Under the pieces are notes generated by a model. It was not told the DNA's origin. It saw only the letters and a program-made list of their open reading frames with translations, and made no database searches. A program made the position numbers and the translations under genes. From contig JABIZW010000011.1 in assembly GCA_018666295.1 (NCBI GenBank), positions 1 through 7,303 of the forward strand: 7,303 nt of DNA. Reading direction: 5' to 3'. The stretch is from Halieaceae bacterium. GTDB taxonomy: Bacteria > Pseudomonadota > Gammaproteobacteria > Pseudomonadales > Halieaceae. Below are positions 6,708 to 7,303 of the stretch, in pieces (position 1 is the first letter of the stretch; the number at the start of each line of letters is the position of its first letter).

Positions 6708-7303
6708 TCTTGCGTCTCGTCACTACCGCTATCGACACTATCCTCAACCACAGGGTCAGCCACAACAGGGTCATCAGCTACAACCGACTCAGCCGGCTCT
6801 GCGACGACGTCATCCTCCGCAATACGACTCACACTGACCAGCGCTTCGCCGTCACGGGTGCGAATGACTCTGACGCCTTGAGTATTCCGACCCAAGAGAC
6901 TCACCTCATCGACACGAGTTCGCACAGCCGTACCCTGGTTAGAAATCAGCATCATCTCGTCGCCGTCCCACACCTGAACCGCACCAACCAGTGATCCGTT
7001 TCGATCAGAGGTCGACATGGCAATGACACCTTTCCCACCTCTGCCTTTCGCAGGAAACTCGTCATTTTCGGTGCGCTTACCGTAGCCGTGCTCAGTCACC
7101 GTCAGAATCCGGCCTGCCACCTTCGGTACAATGAGGGAAATCAGCTTGTGCCCTGCTGCAAGATTAATACCCCGCACGCCGCGAGCTGTTCGACCCATGG
7201 CTCGAACCTGAGACTCATTAAACCGAGTGGCCTTGCCCTCTGAAGAAAACAACATAATGTCGCTTTCGCCGTCGGTAATCGCCGTGCCGATCAACACATC
7301 GCC
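6704..7303 (-). CDS. gyrA: DNA gyrase subunit A, C-terminal fragment (5' end outside window)
   Basis: GyrA cuts and rejoins DNA, and its C-terminal beta-pinwheel wraps DNA so that gyrase introduces negative supercoils. Only the last 199 codons are in the window, open to the right edge and beginning GDVLIGTAITDGE. The N-terminal catalytic domain, with its active-site tyrosine, lies outside. The fragment shows pinwheel blade repeats: EIMLFSS-like DIMLFSSEGKATRF, MGRTARGVRG, a degenerate GyrA-box-like KGRGGKG, VGAVQVWDGDEMMLIS, and LLGRNTQGVRVIRT. These align by eye with E. coli GyrA. After the last blade comes a 37-residue acidic tail with 14 Asp/Glu and no Lys/Arg, ending DETQE. In E. coli a comparable acidic tail modulates DNA wrapping. 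The internal GTG at 7297 is not the true start. The stop codon overlaps the serC GTG. Confidence 0.97.
   Translation of the reverse strand, partial: GDVLIGTAITDGESDIMLFSSEGKATRFNESQVRAMGRTARGVRGINLAAGHKLISLIVPKVAGRILTVTEHGYGKRTENDEFPAKGRGGKGVIAMSTSDRNGSLVGAVQVWDGDEMMLISNQGTAVRTRVDEVSLLGRNTQGVRVIRTRDGEALVSVSRIAEDDVVAEPAESVVADDPVVADPVVEDSVDSGSDETQE
6747..6776 (-). repeat. Imperfect 15-bp tandem repeat in the gyrA acidic tail
   Basis: The 9-mer acagggtca occurs at 6750-6758 and 6765-6773 on the plus strand, with a 15-bp period. In the GyrA frame this encodes two DPVV units in a DPVVADPVVED stretch. It is a two-copy, in-frame repeat inside the low-complexity acidic tail, where length changes would be tolerated. 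Confidence 0.6.

Noticed and set aside
7295..7297. GTG as a start for a separate 197-residue gene
   Set aside because: The frame stays open to the window edge, and the residues before and after it continue the GyrA pinwheel (GDVLIGTAITDGE). It is an internal valine codon.

Overview
The window is a compact, entirely leftward (minus-strand) block of seven housekeeping genes. In transcription order these are gyrA (3' end only), serC, pheA, tyrA, aroA, cmk and rpsA (5' end and most of the gene). The order matches the arrangement described as a mixed-function 'supraoperon' in Pseudomonas and relatives. With the close similarity of S1, SerC and PheA to gammaproteobacterial versions, this points to a gammaproteobacterium outside the enterics. 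A marine Pseudomonadales/Cellvibrionales-type lineage would fit, but that finer placement is inference. No mobile element, CRISPR array, tRNA, rRNA or sign of recent transfer was seen.

Layout from right to left: gyrA 3' end (7303-6704; the last pinwheel blades plus an acidic tail), serC (6707-5628, GTG start inside the gyrA stop), pheA (5615-4521; chorismate mutase, prephenate dehydratase and ACT domains), tyrA (4521-3613), aroA (3623-2325), cmk (2318-1635), a 94-nt spacer, and rpsA (1540 to beyond 1). Junctions are -4, +12, -1, -11, +6 and +94 nt. Everything from gyrA to cmk therefore looks translationally coupled. The only real intergenic space is between cmk and rpsA. It holds a terminator-like hairpin across the cmk stop, a weak candidate promoter and a structured, AU-rich rpsA translation start.

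Functionally, SerC supplies phosphoserine (serine, and the PLP route). AroA makes EPSP on the way to chorismate. PheA turns chorismate into prephenate and then phenylpyruvate. TyrA oxidises prephenate and/or arogenate toward tyrosine. Cmk feeds CTP/dCTP synthesis, S1 is the mRNA-binding ribosomal protein and GyrA is the DNA gyrase A subunit. The block thus joins amino-acid supply to nucleotide, translation and topology functions.

I found no undescribed system. The points worth a second look are the cmk/rpsA hairpin, the TyrA nucleotide-binding motif, the class II-type AroA, the unfused tyrA/aroA pair and the absence of hisC between pheA and tyrA.
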